Part shown: positions 10,601-19,653 of the stretch, one piece after another | How positions within the stretch are numbered: position 1 is the first letter of the stretch | How the letters are laid out: each line of letters starts with the position of its first letter | NCBI RefSeq assembly: GCF_000241265.1 | Contig: NZ_BAEE01000056.1 | Span: 160,381 to 224,380 of the forward strand | Direction: 5' to 3' | Length of the DNA stretch: 64,000 nt | Source: Gordonia araii NBRC 100433 | GTDB taxonomy: Bacteria; Actinomycetota; Actinomycetes; Mycobacteriales; Mycobacteriaceae | Translations under genes and position numbers: made by a program | Notes under the pieces: model-generated | What the model was told of the DNA's origin: nothing | Seen by the model: the letters and a program-made list of their open reading frames with translations, nothing else | The model's database searches: none

Positions 10601-11431
10601 TCAGAAATGCGTTGCGGCCCAGATGTCTTCGGTGTTGGCCACGGCCCGGCGATACTCCGGCTCGGTACTCTCGTCGGCGATCAGTGCGTCCAGATCGGCG
10701 CCGGCCCGCCAGGCCAGCACTTCGAGCGGGCCGGTGTCGAAAGTCGGCGACTCGTCACACGGGTGCGCCGTGTTGGCGACGGCGACGAGGCAGGGCAGGT
10801 GCAGCACCAGGTCGACGGCGCGATCGGGACCCGCGGTGCCGGTCGAGACCAGCGCGCCGTCTTCGGCGACCGTCACCCCGTGGAAGAAGGACAGCGACGG
10901 CGCGACGTCGGCCGGACCGAGTCCCTGCTTGGCCGCTGCGAGCAGGAACAGTTCGCGCCCGGCCGGCGCCGGGCCGTGCGCACTGCCGTCGCCGTACTTC
11001 GCAGTGTTCGCCGCCCTGGTCGTCGTGCCGCACAGGGCGTCGTGACGTCCGGAATCGTCGGCGACGATGGTCGCCAGCACTCGTCCTTGATCGGAGAGCA
11101 GCGGATGCCCCGCGCCCAGGTAGGCCTGCCACGGCACCTTGACCGTGTCGGCAACGTTGAGGCGCTCCCAGGGGGCGTCGGTCCGCCACAGCAGCAGGTG
11201 GGCGCACGCCGACCCGTCGACGTCGCGCAGCCTGATCCGGGTTCCGCGGGCCAGCGCTTTGACGGTGTAGCGCCCGCCGGGAACGGTCTCGGCCCATGTG
11301 AGAGTCGCGGCGTCGACCTTTGCCGGTGGCGACGGCCAGTCGCTGGCCGGGATGACCGGCATGCTGTCGGTGATGGTGCCGGCCTGGGCGCGAGCGTGTT
11401 CGCGGGCGCCGGCGGTGGTATTGGTGCTCAT
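10601..11431 (-). CDS. DUF1989 urea carboxylase-associated protein 2 (UAAP2; carboxyguanidine deiminase subunit type)
   Basis: The 276-residue protein is the second DUF1989 member and a distant paralogue of its neighbour: GTRIRLRDVDGSACAHLLLW corresponds to the DLHGNQAVDTLFY region, TTRAANTAKYGDG to CSQESNTLRYG, and LSFFHGVTVAEDG to the NFFMNVPV region. It keeps TAHPCDE near the C terminus but not the same set of cysteines, as expected of the non-identical partner in a heteromer. A 34-nt gap separates it from the permease gene. Partner and reaction are inferred from the family. Confidence 0.87.
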   Translation of the reverse strand: MSTNTTAGAREHARAQAGTITDSMPVIPASDWPSPPAKVDAATLTWAETVPGGRYTVKALARGTRIRLRDVDGSACAHLLLWRTDAPWERLNVADTVKVPWQAYLGAGHPLLSDQGRVLATIVADDSGRHDALCGTTTRAANTAKYGDGSAHGPAPAGRELFLLAAAKQGLGPADVAPSLSFFHGVTVAEDGALVSTGTAGPDRAVDLVLHLPCLVAVANTAHPCDESPTFDTGPLEVLAWRAGADLDALIADESTEPEYRRAVANTEDIWAATHF

Positions 11432-11465
11432 CGTCGAAGGACTCCTCGGTGCTGGGTGGGTGCGG

Positions 11466-13001
11466 CTATTCGCCGACGGTCACGGGATTGGGGTGGACCT
11501 TGCCGCGCGGGAAGCACGCGATGCCGACGAGAACGGTCGCCGCGATGCAGATGGGGCCGGCCCAGCGCAGGATCGGCATCTCACCGGCCGGATCGAAGAC
11601 CTCGGCGCGCGGCCAGGCCAGGTTCACCACCATGAGGGCGCCGTAGCCGACAGCGAGAACATTGACCACGATGCCGAAGCGGCCGAGCGAGAAGAGCTTG
11701 CGCCCGTCGGCGTCGACGGCCGGGCCGCCGTGCGGCCAGCCCTTGAGGCGCCGGTAGAGCATCGGACCGGTGACCGCCAGGTAGGCGAGGTAGATGAGGA
11801 TGATGCAGACGCTGGCGAGGGTGGCGAAGATCGCCGAGTTGCCGACGTTGACCGCCAGGATGCCGATGCACAGCACGCCGATGAGGATGGCGGGCGCGAT
11901 CGGGGTTCCGGTGCGCTTGTTGACGTGTGCGAGCGTCGACGAGAAGGGGAGCCGGCCGTCGCGGGCCATCGAGAACATCAGCCGCGAGCAGGCCGTCTGG
12001 ATGGCCAGGGTGCAGATGAAGATGGCCACGGCGACGTCGGCGAGCAGAACCTTGCCCCAGAACCCACCGAGGATCGAGTCCAGCACGTACGGCAGGCCGC
12101 CGTTGGCGAGCTGTTCGTCGAGAGTCGGGGCGGCCATCAGGGCGCCCAGCAGCATCAGGCCGCCGCCGATCGCCGAGACGGTCAGCGCCATGCGGATGGT
12201 GCGCGGCGCGACGCGGCGCGGGTTGCGGGTCTCCTCGGCCAGCTCGCCCGCCGAGCCGAATCCCACCATGACGTAGGCGGCCATCAGGCCCGAGACGATG
12301 AACGCCCAGATGTAGCCGGGCTGCTGGCCGGGCAGGCCGGTGTCGAAGACGACCGACGGTCCGCGCTGCGCGTGGGTGAACAGCGCCAGGACCACCGCGA
12401 CGACGCCGACGAGTTCACAGGTGACGCCGATGCTGTTGACCCGGCTCATCCAGGCGACGCCGATGCAATTGATGGCGGTGACGACGACCAGGAGGATCGA
12501 TCCGAGCAGGACCGCGTTGGCCGCACCGCTGGTCGACGTCAGCGTCGGGTCGTCGCCGATGATCTGGAATCCGCTCCAGATCGACGGCAGGACGACCTGC
12601 AGCGCGATCGCCGCTGCCGAAGCGGTGACGATCTGCGCGATCATCATGAACCAGCCGCCGAACCACCCGACGACCTCGCCGCCCATGCGCCGCGACCATT
12701 GGTAGATGGCTCCCGAGATCGGATAGCGCGCGGCGATCTCGGCGAAGCACAGCGCCACCAGGAACTGCCCGGCGTAGACGATCGGCCACGTCCAGAAGAA
12801 GGCCGGCCCGCCGAAACCGAAGCCCAGGCCGAACAACTGGAAGATCGTCGTCAGGATCGAGACGAAGGAGAAGCCGGCGGCGAAAGAGGCGAACTTACCG
12901 AGGGAGCGGTGCAGCTGCTGGTCGTAGCCGAACTCGGACAGGTCGTCGGCGTCGTGGCCGGTGGTCAGTTCGGAGGCGGACGCCGATGCGGTGGTCGTCA
13001 T
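11466..13001 (-). CDS. APC-family permease of the urea carboxylase system
   Basis: The 511-residue integral membrane protein has about 12 hydrophobic segments and the amino acid/polyamine/organocation signature near the N terminus (FGFGGPAFFWTWPIVYAGQF). It then has FAEIAARYPISGAIYQWSRR and a later FGSAGELAEETRNPRRVAPR, typical of GABA/choline-type APC carriers. It is the first gene of the cluster and should import the cluster's substrate; permeases of this subfamily regularly accompany UAAP1/UAAP2 and urea carboxylase. Urea diffuses freely, so a charged substrate such as guanidinium or an amine is more likely (inference). Transcription starts in the shared region with the TetR gene at 13162. 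Confidence 0.88.
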   Translation of the reverse strand: MTTTASASASELTTGHDADDLSEFGYDQQLHRSLGKFASFAAGFSFVSILTTIFQLFGLGFGFGGPAFFWTWPIVYAGQFLVALCFAEIAARYPISGAIYQWSRRMGGEVVGWFGGWFMMIAQIVTASAAAIALQVVLPSIWSGFQIIGDDPTLTSTSGAANAVLLGSILLVVVTAINCIGVAWMSRVNSIGVTCELVGVVAVVLALFTHAQRGPSVVFDTGLPGQQPGYIWAFIVSGLMAAYVMVGFGSAGELAEETRNPRRVAPRTIRMALTVSAIGGGLMLLGALMAAPTLDEQLANGGLPYVLDSILGGFWGKVLLADVAVAIFICTLAIQTACSRLMFSMARDGRLPFSSTLAHVNKRTGTPIAPAILIGVLCIGILAVNVGNSAIFATLASVCIILIYLAYLAVTGPMLYRRLKGWPHGGPAVDADGRKLFSLGRFGIVVNVLAVGYGALMVVNLAWPRAEVFDPAGEMPILRWAGPICIAATVLVGIACFPRGKVHPNPVTVGE

Positions 13002-13047
13002 GAGGTTCCTTCTCAGGGGAGACGTGCGGGCGCTCGCCGTTGAGCGG

Positions 13048-13067
13048 TATCTGTCTGCTGATAGATA
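13048..13067. promoter_or_regulatory. 20-bp palindromic operator between permease and tetR genes
   Basis: TATCTGTCTGCTGATAGATA pairs with its own reverse complement at 16 of 20 positions (TATCT..TC.GC.GA..AGATA). It lies 47 bp upstream of the permease start and 95 bp upstream of the divergent TetR gene, the usual place for an autoregulatory operator. A small CGCTC/GAGCG inverted repeat sits beside it at 13031-13046. I saw no ykkC-like guanidine riboswitch in this 160-bp gap. Function inferred from symmetry and position. Confidence 0.55.
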
Positions 13068-13161
13068 AGCGGAGTCGCTTTTCTACCCGATGACAGAAAT
13101 GTTTCGTCCCCGCTAATCGCCGCAACAAACTCGTAAACCGCCGCCGGTAAACTCGGCGCCC

Positions 13162-13812
13162 ATGACCGCACGGGCGAAATCGGGGGGACGCGGCACGTCG
13201 GGGCCGGGGCGTCCGCGGCTCGTCGAGCGCAGGCGCGACGCCGCGACCGCGCGCGAGGAGATCCTCGACGCGGCGGCCGAACTGTTCACCAGCCGCGGCT
13301 TCACGACGACGTCGACACGGATGATCGCCGAGGCCGTCGGCATCCGGCAGGCCTCGATGTACCACTACTTCTCGACCAAGGACGACATCCTCGCCGCGCT
13401 TCTGGAGACGACGGTCGCCGGCCCTCTCGACCGCGCCCGGGAGCTCTTGGCCGCCGACGGCCCGGCACTGGAACGGCTCCTGGAACTGGCGCGGTTCGAC
13501 GTCGGTCAGCTGACGAGGGCGCGGTGGAACCTGGGTGCGCTCTATCTCCTGCCCGAGTTGCGCGCCGACCGGTTCGCCGACTTCCGCTCCGCGCGGCTCG
13601 AGCTGGCCGACGCCTATGCAACGCTGGCGACCGACGTGCTCGGCGATCCGCGCGACAAGCGCAACCTGCTGCCGTTCCGGCTCGTCGAGTCGGTGATCAT
13701 GATGCGCGGCGACGAGGCCACCGGTCAGGTCGGAAACGACACCGCGGCGAGCCTGGTGGACACGGTCGTCGGGGCGATCGAGATGTTGATGACCCACCGG
13801 CCGCCGCGGTAA
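13162..13812 (+). CDS. TetR-family transcriptional regulator, divergent from the UAAP cluster
   Basis: The 216-residue protein has an N-terminal helix-turn-helix of TetR type (REEILDAAAELFTSRGFTTT, MIAEAVGIRQASMYHYFSTK) at about residues 33-80 and a variable C-terminal ligand domain. It begins at ATG 13162, 8 nt after a possible -10 box TAAACT (13148-13153), so its mRNA is probably leaderless or nearly so. It faces away from the permease/UAAP/carboxyltransferase genes and probably represses them from the palindrome at 13048-13067. It could instead be the missing regulator of the leucine operon; the two operator candidates have different sequences. Confidence 0.85.
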   Translation: MTARAKSGGRGTSGPGRPRLVERRRDAATAREEILDAAAELFTSRGFTTTSTRMIAEAVGIRQASMYHYFSTKDDILAALLETTVAGPLDRARELLAADGPALERLLELARFDVGQLTRARWNLGALYLLPELRADRFADFRSARLELADAYATLATDVLGDPRDKRNLLPFRLVESVIMMRGDEATGQVGNDTAASLVDTVVGAIEMLMTHRPPR

Positions 13813-13840
13813 CCCGGCACGTCGCCGTCGGGCCGTCGAG

Positions 13841-13846
13841 TAGCGT
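13841..13846 (+). promoter_or_regulatory. -10 box TAGCGT of a leaderless citE-like transcript
   Basis: TAGCGT ends 7 nt before ATG 13854 and no Shine-Dalgarno is present, the pattern of leaderless mRNAs common in Mycobacteriales. Confidence 0.5.
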
Positions 13847-13853
13847 TTGATCC

Positions 13854-14699
13854 ATGCCAGCGAGTATTGGATCGGATTCCCGCTGGGCGCCCGCCGGGCC
13901 TGCCCTCCTGTTTTGCCCCGCGGATCGCCCCGATCGTTACGAGAAGGCCGCCGAGCGCGCCGACGTCGTCATCCTCGATCTGGAGGACGCCGTCGCCCCG
14001 GATCGCCGCGACGCAGCACGCGAAGCCCTGGTGGCCAATCAGCTCGACCCCGACCGCACCATCGTGCGCATCAACCCCGCATCGACGGGAGAGGCGCGCC
14101 GCGATCTCGCAGCCATCGCCGAGACGATGTACCGGGTGATCCTGGTGGCCAAGGCGCAGACCGCGGACGAAGTCGCCCGGACCGAGATGCAAGCCGTCGC
14201 CCTCATCGAGACCCCGCTCGGGGCGGTCAACGCCAACGAGATCGCCGGGGCGCCGAACGTGGTCGGTCTCATGTGGGGCGCCGAGGATCTGGTCGCCGGA
14301 CTCGGCGGTTCCTCGTCGCGCTTCGGGCCGGAGGAACCGCGCACGGGCACCTATCGCGACGTCGCGCGCTACGTACGGTCGACCGTGCGCCTGGCGGCCG
14401 CCGCGCACGATCGCTTCGCCATCGACGCGGTACACCTGGACATCGAGGACGTCGACGGGTTGCGCGACGAGGTGCGCGACGCGGTGGCGCTCGGCTACCA
14501 GGCGACGGCCTGCATCCACCCGTCCCAGGTGGAGATCATCAGGGCGGGATACCGGCCGTCCGACGAGGAGGTGGCGTGGGCCGCGGCGGTCGTCGCCGCC
14601 GCCGACGAGCACTCGGGCGTGTTCACCTTCGACGGGCGGATGGTCGACGGTCCTGTGCTGAGTCAGGCGCGCGCCGTACTGTTGCGGGCGGGTGGCTAG
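13854..14699 (+). CDS. HpcH/HpaI-citrate lyase beta (CitE)-like beta-hydroxyacyl-CoA lyase, Rv2498c type
   Basis: The 281-residue TIM-barrel lyase shows [15 protein letters not shown] (Mg/substrate site, around residues 39-53), VRINP with the conserved arginine near R73, [17 protein letters not shown] with the metal-binding glutamate near E119, [14 protein letters not shown], and [10 protein letters not shown]. The M. tuberculosis counterpart next to the accD1/accA1/fadE19 operon is a stand-alone CitE paralogue acting on 3-hydroxy-3-methylglutaryl-/citramalyl-type CoA esters, which would finish leucine breakdown. No CitD/CitF partners are present, as expected for the stand-alone type. Here it is 6 kb from the operon, with the UAAP cluster between. 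Confidence 0.87.
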   Translation: MPASIGSDSRWAPAGPALLFCPADRPDRYEKAAERADVVILDLEDAVAPDRRDAAREALVANQLDPDRTIVRINPASTGEARRDLAAIAETMYRVILVAKAQTADEVARTEMQAVALIETPLGAVNANEIAGAPNVVGLMWGAEDLVAGLGGSSSRFGPEEPRTGTYRDVARYVRSTVRLAAAAHDRFAIDAVHLDIEDVDGLRDEVRDAVALGYQATACIHPSQVEIIRAGYRPSDEEVAWAAAVVAAADEHSGVFTFDGRMVDGPVLSQARAVLLRAGG

Positions 14700-14827
14700 G
14701 TTCCGATCGGCGGATCGGTCGGTCACCGGGCCGATCCGGGCACGGGCAATGTACTAGCGTGGTGGTGCATGCGCGTACGCGGGTTCGGCGTCGCCGCTGC
14801 CCCAGAACGACAAGGAGTCACCAAGCA

Positions 14828-15865
14828 ATGACCTATCAAGGACCGGCCGGCTACGGCCAGCAGCCCGCCAACCCGCAGGACCCGGCCGCCTACGGCCAGC
14901 AGCAGGCCTACGGCCAACAGGATTACGGCCAGCAACAGCAGGCCTATGGCCAGCAGCAGGCCTACGGCCAGCAGGATTACAGCCAGCAGGGCTACGGCCA
15001 GCAGCAGGCCTACGGTCAGCAGGACTACGGCCAGCAGCAAGGCTATGCCCAGGGCTACGGCCAGCAGGGTTATGCCCAGCAGGGCTACGGCCAGCAGCAG
15101 GCCTACGGTCAGCAGGGTTACGGCCAGCAGGGCTACTACGGCCAGCAGGCCTACACCCCGCCGAAGCCGCCGAGCCAGGGGCTGCCGTCGAACATCGCGC
15201 AGATCTTGGCGTTCTCCACGCTGGGGCTCTCGGTGATTCTTTTCCTCATCGGCCTGTTCGCGTCCACCTTCAACCTCGAGTGGGCACTGATTCTCATCGT
15301 CCTGGCCGGCGTGGCCGGCACGGCCGGACTGGCCAAGGACAAGGCGCTGGTGACCGTCGTGACGGCGGTGGCCTCGGTGACCTTCATCGGCGGTCTCGCG
15401 CGGGTGTTCCTCCTCGATGGGCTCTACCACGATCGGATGATCTCCTTCATCAGCGTCTTCTTCGGGCTCGTGACGCTGGGCGTGGCCATCTTCTGGCTCA
15501 TCGTCGCGCTCGGTAAGGCGAAGGTCGCTCCCGAGCCCGGTTCGGAGGCCGCGGTGGCCGCCGAGACGGGCTCGGCAGAAGCGGCGACCGCCGACGCCAA
15601 CACCGCCGTTGCCGCGGGAACGACCGCTGCTGCCGCCGCACCGGCGACCGCTGCCGCCACCGGCTACAGCTACCCGAGCGCGACGGCGCCGGCCGCCGCG
15701 GAGACCGCCCAGGGTGCGTCCGGCTACGCCGCCGACGCCGCAGCGGCCTCGGCCGACGCCTCCTCGGCGGCCACTCAGGTCGTCGACACAGCGGCAGACG
15801 CCGCCGGCCAGGCTGCCGACTCGGCGACGAAGGTCATCGACACCAACGGTGGCCAGCAGCAGTAG
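14828..15865 (+). CDS. DUF5336-type membrane protein with YGQQ-repeat N-terminal domain (Rv0954 homologue)
   Basis: The 345-residue protein has three parts. Residues 9-109 are a low-complexity region of 14 YGQQ units plus YSQQ/YAQQ variants. About 120-228 contain four hydrophobic segments with short loops. The last ~115 residues are Ala/Thr/Ser-rich and end in GGQQQ. Start ATG 14828 follows AAGGAG. Position directly before perM, purN and purH identifies it as the homologue of Rv0954 (34-kDa antigen family), reported to interact with the mycobacterial division machinery. In Rv0954 the tyrosine/glutamine-rich region is at the C terminus, so the domain order is swapped here. The YGQQ tract resembles prion-like domains of eukaryotic FUS-type proteins in composition only. 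Confidence 0.8.
   Translation: MTYQGPAGYGQQPANPQDPAAYGQQQAYGQQDYGQQQQAYGQQQAYGQQDYSQQGYGQQQAYGQQDYGQQQGYAQGYGQQGYAQQGYGQQQAYGQQGYGQQGYYGQQAYTPPKPPSQGLPSNIAQILAFSTLGLSVILFLIGLFASTFNLEWALILIVLAGVAGTAGLAKDKALVTVVTAVASVTFIGGLARVFLLDGLYHDRMISFISVFFGLVTLGVAIFWLIVALGKAKVAPEPGSEAAVAAETGSAEAATADANTAVAAGTTAAAAAPATAAATGYSYPSATAPAAAETAQGASGYAADAAAASADASSAATQVVDTAADAAGQAADSATKVIDTNGGQQQ
14852..15154 (+). repeat. degenerate tandem repeat coding for YGQQ units
   Basis: About 300 bp built from 12-21-nt units around TACGGCCAGCAG, with synonymous TAT/TAC, GGC/GGT and CAG/CAA changes. It encodes residues 9-109 of the preceding gene. The near-identical units make it prone to length change by slippage or recombination. 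Confidence 0.85.
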
Positions 15866-15882
15866 CCGCCACTGATTGATCA

Positions 15883-15920
15883 ACAATGGAACCCCGGCCG
15901 TGCGGTCGGGGTTCCATTGT
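15883..15920. terminator. strong hairpin after the DUF5336 gene
   Basis: Perfect 14-bp arms ACAATGGAACCCCG / CGGGGTTCCATTGT around a 10-nt loop begin 17 nt after the stop codon. No T-run follows, as is common in actinobacteria. It would separate the DUF5336 transcript from perM. Confidence 0.7.
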
Positions 15921-16030
15921 CTCCGGGGGCCGCGGAGTTCCAGGGTTCCCGGGATACCGAGGGCGTGATTTCGGCCTCGTCCGGCGCGCCTGCTGGGAGT
16001 GCGCCGCGGTGACTGCGACGCTGAGAAGCG

Positions 16031-17422
16031 ATGGCAGGACAGACGGGATCGCTGGCCGAGCGCCTGAGGCATGTGCGCCAGGCGCAGCGCGAGCGCGCGC
16101 TCACCAGCGCGGGCACGGCGCGCGAGTTGGTCATTGTCGCCTTCGCGGTGCCCCTGGCGACATTGGCGCTGCTCGCGCTCATCGTCGGGGTGACGCTGGT
16201 GTCGTCGGGCAGCGGCTTCGGGGCGTTCGGCACCGCGCTCGGTTCTGCGTGGCTCTCCCTGCACCAGGTGCCGCTGAGCATCGGCGGCGTCACCATCTCG
16301 TCGTTGCCGCTGCTTCCGACGATCGGGCTGGCCGTCGCGGTCTTCGCCTACACCGGCCCGTCGGCCCGTTTGCGTACGACGCCCGCCGATCTCGGGGCGC
16401 TGGTCGGTGCCGCGATCGGCGGCCCGTTGCTGATCACCGCCCTGGCGCTGGCCCTGGTCCTCGACGGCAGCTCCGTGTTGCCGGTGAACCCGCCCAACGC
16501 GCTCTGGGCCTTCGCGGCGACGGCTTTGCTCTACGGCGGCGCGACGACCGCCGGCATTGCGCGCCGCGACTGGCGCGACTGGTGCGAGGACGCCGGGCTG
16601 ACCGGCGAGCGGTTCGACGACGTGGTGGCCGGAGTGAAGACCGGCTGGCTCGCCTCGTTGCTGCTGGTGGGCGCGGCGGCGATCGCGGTATGCGCACTGC
16701 TGGTGGTCAACTGGCCGTCGGTGGCGACGGTCGTCGCGGGCGGCAACGGTATCGACGGCCACCTCGGCCTCGTCGTCCTGTCCTTGCTGTACCTGCCGAA
16801 CGTCGTCATCGACGCCGTCGGCGTGCTGCTGGGCACGACGGTGCAGATGGGCGGGTCGCTGGTCGACCTGTTCAATCCGCAACCGGGTACTGTGCCCGCA
16901 CTGCCGATCCTGGCGATCGTTCCGGGACCGCCCCCCATCCGATTCCTGTGGTCGATCGCGCTCGTCGTCCCGCTGGGGATCGCGGTCTGGGCCGGTCTGC
17001 GGATGCGTCACTACGATCCGATCCGGAACCTGCGGCGGGTGGCGATCTGCGCCGCGACGGCCGCCGCCGTGCTGCTGCTCGCGACGCTGGCCGCTACCGG
17101 GACGGTGGGCGAACTCGGGCGCGCGGGTGGCGATCCGCCCGTCGTCGGCGTTTTCGCGTTCGGTCTGTTCGTGGTCGTCGGCGCGATCATCGCACTCCTG
17201 CACGGCGCGCGAGACGAGACGAAGGCCCAACGTCGCGCCGCTGCCGCCGCAACGGTCGCGCCCGCGGCGGGCGGCGGCGATGCCGAGCTGGCCGCGGACC
17301 CGGTGGACGACGATGCCGAACCCGCGGAACCGACGCCGACGTTCTTCCGGCCCGACGGCGACGCACCGGTCGTCGACGACCTCGAGGACCTGATGTTCTT
17401 CGACGATCTCACCCCGGACTAG
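16031..17422 (+). CDS. perM: PerM-type polytopic membrane protein (DUF6350)
   Basis: The 463-residue protein has about 9-10 hydrophobic segments and an acidic cytoplasmic C-terminal tail (VDDDAEPAEPTPTFFRPDGD, then DLEDLMFFDD). It lies between the DUF5336 gene and purN, exactly as Rv0955 (PerM) does in M. tuberculosis. PerM is an integral membrane protein needed for cell division under stress and for stability of the divisome protein FtsB. Start ATG 16031 has only weak ribosome-binding sequence. The identification rests on position, length and topology; a sequence comparison was not possible here. Confidence 0.82.
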   Translation: MAGQTGSLAERLRHVRQAQRERALTSAGTARELVIVAFAVPLATLALLALIVGVTLVSSGSGFGAFGTALGSAWLSLHQVPLSIGGVTISSLPLLPTIGLAVAVFAYTGPSARLRTTPADLGALVGAAIGGPLLITALALALVLDGSSVLPVNPPNALWAFAATALLYGGATTAGIARRDWRDWCEDAGLTGERFDDVVAGVKTGWLASLLLVGAAAIAVCALLVVNWPSVATVVAGGNGIDGHLGLVVLSLLYLPNVVIDAVGVLLGTTVQMGGSLVDLFNPQPGTVPALPILAIVPGPPPIRFLWSIALVVPLGIAVWAGLRMRHYDPIRNLRRVAICAATAAAVLLLATLAATGTVGELGRAGGDPPVVGVFAFGLFVVVGAIIALLHGARDETKAQRRAAAAATVAPAAGGGDAELAADPVDDDAEPAEPTPTFFRPDGDAPVVDDLEDLMFFDDLTPD

Positions 17423-17456
17423 ACTTCCTGCTCGTGATGACGGCAGAGGCGATCAG

Positions 17457-18059
17457 ATGAGCGTGCCCGTCGTCGTCCTGGCTTCGGGTGCCGGATCCCT
17501 GTTGTCCGCGCTGATCGACGCCGCCGCACAAGACGATGCGGCGTTCGACATCGTCGCCGTCGGCGTCGACCGGGATTGTGCGGCCGCCGAGTTGGCCGCG
17601 GACCGGGGGATCGCCGTGATCACCTGCCGCCTCGGGGACTATGGCGACCGCGCCGCGTGGGACCGCGCGCTGACCGAGCAGACCGCCGCGTTCGCGCCGC
17701 AGTGGATCGTAACCGCCGGATTCATGAAGATCCTGGGCCCGGCCTTCCTGGAGCGTTTCGCCGGGCGGGTCGTCAATTCTCACCCTGCGCTGCTGCCCGC
17801 CTTCCCCGGTGCGCACGGCGTCGCCGACGCACTCGAGCACGGCGTGAAGGTCACCGGCACCACCGTGCACCTCGTCGATTCCGGTGTGGACACCGGTCCG
17901 ATCCTCGCTCAGGCCCCGGTGGCCGTGGAACCCGACGACACCGAGGCGACCCTGCACGAGCGCATCAAGACGGTCGAGCGCAGACTGCTCACCGACATCG
18001 TCACAGCCCTCACCACCCGCGGGGTGGTCATCGACGGACGAAAGGCCCAGATCCCGTGA
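17457..18059 (+). CDS. purN: phosphoribosylglycinamide formyltransferase PurN
   Basis: The 200-residue enzyme transfers formyl from 10-formyltetrahydrofolate to GAR in purine synthesis. Signatures are [15 protein letters not shown] at the phosphate loop, [16 protein letters not shown] with the catalytic His/Asn region, and [16 protein letters not shown] with the catalytic aspartate. The usual loop reads SGxGSNLxAL; the Asn is replaced by Leu here. The stop codon overlaps the purH GTG start by 4 nt, so the two purine enzymes are co-translated. Confidence 0.96.
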   Translation: MSVPVVVLASGAGSLLSALIDAAAQDDAAFDIVAVGVDRDCAAAELAADRGIAVITCRLGDYGDRAAWDRALTEQTAAFAPQWIVTAGFMKILGPAFLERFAGRVVNSHPALLPAFPGAHGVADALEHGVKVTGTTVHLVDSGVDTGPILAQAPVAVEPDDTEATLHERIKTVERRLLTDIVTALTTRGVVIDGRKAQIP

Positions 18060-19615
18060 CCGACACCAAACGCCCACTGAAACGCGCCCTGGTCAGCGTC
18101 TACGACAAGACCGGGCTGGCCGAGCTGGCGACGACGCTGCACGAGGCGGGCGTTGAACTCGTGTCGACCGGGTCGACCGCGAAGACGATCGCCGCAGCCG
18201 GTGTCCCGGTCGTCGAGGTCTCCGAGCTGACCGGCTTCCCGGAATGCCTGGAGGGCAGGGTGAAGACCCTGCACCCGCGGGTGCACGCCGGCATCCTGGC
18301 CGATACCCGCAAGGACGACCACGTGCGCCAGCTCGGGGAACTGGACATCGCGCCGTTCGAACTCGTGGTGGTCAACCTCTACCCGTTCACCCAGACGGTC
18401 GCCTCCGGCGCCTCGCCCGACGAGTGCATCGAGCAGATTGACATCGGCGGACCGTCGATGGTGCGTGCGGCGGCCAAGAACCACCCGTCCGTGGCAGTCG
18501 TCGTCGATCCGGCCGACTACGGCGACGTCGGCGTCGCGGCGGCCGGCGGCGGGTTCACCCTCGCCCAGCGTCAGGCGCTGGCCGCCAAGGCGTTCCGCCA
18601 CACCGCCGACTACGACGTCGCCGTCGCATCGTGGATGACCAGCGTCGTCGCCCCCGAGCCCGAATCGTCGTTCCCGGTCTGGGCCGGCGCGACGTGGAAC
18701 CGGTCGGCGGTGCTGCGCTACGGCGAGAATCCGCACCAGGCTGCGGCGCTGTACGCGAACACGGCCGGCGCACCCGGGCTCGCGCAAGCACGGCAACTGC
18801 ACGGCAAAGAGATGTCGTTCAACAACTACACCGACGGCGACGCAGCGTGGCGCGCCGCCCACGACTTCGACGCACCCGCCGTGGCGATCATCAAACACGC
18901 CAATCCGTGCGGGATCGCCGTGGGCGCCGACATCGCGGAGGCCCATCGGAAGGCACACGAGTGCGACCCGGTGAGCGCCTACGGCGGCGTCATCGCCGCC
19001 AACCGCGAAGTCAGCGTCGAGATGGCCGAGCAGGTCGCCGACATCTTCACCGAGGTCATCATCGCCCCGTCCTACGCCGACGGCGCCGTCGACGTGCTGG
19101 CCAAGAAGAAGAACCTGCGCATCCTCATCGCGACCCCGCCCGCTGACACCGGTATCGAGCTGCGGCCGATCTCCGGCGGAACACTCCTGCAGGAGCGCGA
19201 CGTGCTCGACGCCGAGGGCGACGACCCGGCGAACTGGCGGCTGGTCGCCGGTCCCGCGGCCGACGAGCGGACGCTCGCCGACCTGGAGTTCGCGTGGCGC
19301 GCGTGCCGGGCCGTGAAGAGCAACGCCATCCTGCTGGCCACCGATGGCGCCTCGGTCGGTGTCGGCATGGGCCAGGTGAACCGGGTGGATTCCGCACACC
19401 TGGCCGTCAACCGGGCCGGAGCCCGTGCTGCCGGTTCGGTAGGCGCGTCGGACGCCTTCTTTCCGTTCGCAGACGGGTTGCAGGTGCTGATCGACGCGCG
19501 TGTGCGGGCCGTCGTCCAGCCGGGCGGCTCCATCCGCGATGAGGAGGTCATCGCCGCCGCCGAGCAGGCCGGGGTGACGCTCTACCTCACCGGTTCGCGC
19601 CACTTCGCGCACTGA
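18056..19615 (+). CDS. purH: bifunctional AICAR formyltransferase/IMP cyclohydrolase PurH
   Basis: The 519-residue enzyme catalyses the last two steps to IMP. The N-terminal MGS-like IMP cyclohydrolase domain shows [26 protein letters not shown] and [15 protein letters not shown]. The transformylase domain shows [14 protein letters not shown] around residues 280-292 with the catalytic Lys-His pair, and [15 protein letters not shown]. Start is GTG 18056 inside the purN stop. Length is normal. Confidence 0.97.
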   Translation: MTDTKRPLKRALVSVYDKTGLAELATTLHEAGVELVSTGSTAKTIAAAGVPVVEVSELTGFPECLEGRVKTLHPRVHAGILADTRKDDHVRQLGELDIAPFELVVVNLYPFTQTVASGASPDECIEQIDIGGPSMVRAAAKNHPSVAVVVDPADYGDVGVAAAGGGFTLAQRQALAAKAFRHTADYDVAVASWMTSVVAPEPESSFPVWAGATWNRSAVLRYGENPHQAAALYANTAGAPGLAQARQLHGKEMSFNNYTDGDAAWRAAHDFDAPAVAIIKHANPCGIAVGADIAEAHRKAHECDPVSAYGGVIAANREVSVEMAEQVADIFTEVIIAPSYADGAVDVLAKKKNLRILIATPPADTGIELRPISGGTLLQERDVLDAEGDDPANWRLVAGPAADERTLADLEFAWRACRAVKSNAILLATDGASVGVGMGQVNRVDSAHLAVNRAGARAAGSVGASDAFFPFADGLQVLIDARVRAVVQPGGSIRDEEVIAAAEQAGVTLYLTGSRHFAH

Positions 19616-19653
19616 CGAGGCAACCGCGTTCCACGGGGTGAGTCGTCGGCGGC

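Noticed and set aside
11298..13043. 581-codon plus-strand frame opposite the APC permease
   Set aside because: Asp/Arg/Gly-rich shadow of a well-supported permease gene.
13002..13161. Guanidine (ykkC) riboswitch upstream of the permease
   Set aside because: I could not find the conserved ykkC core sequences or helices; a TetR gene and palindrome offer protein control instead. A covariance search would be decisive.
14723..17230. 835-codon minus-strand frame over the DUF5336 and perM genes
   Set aside because: Low-complexity R/Q/H-rich translation complementary to the YGQQ repeats and perM; the plus-strand genes have SD, terminator and synteny.
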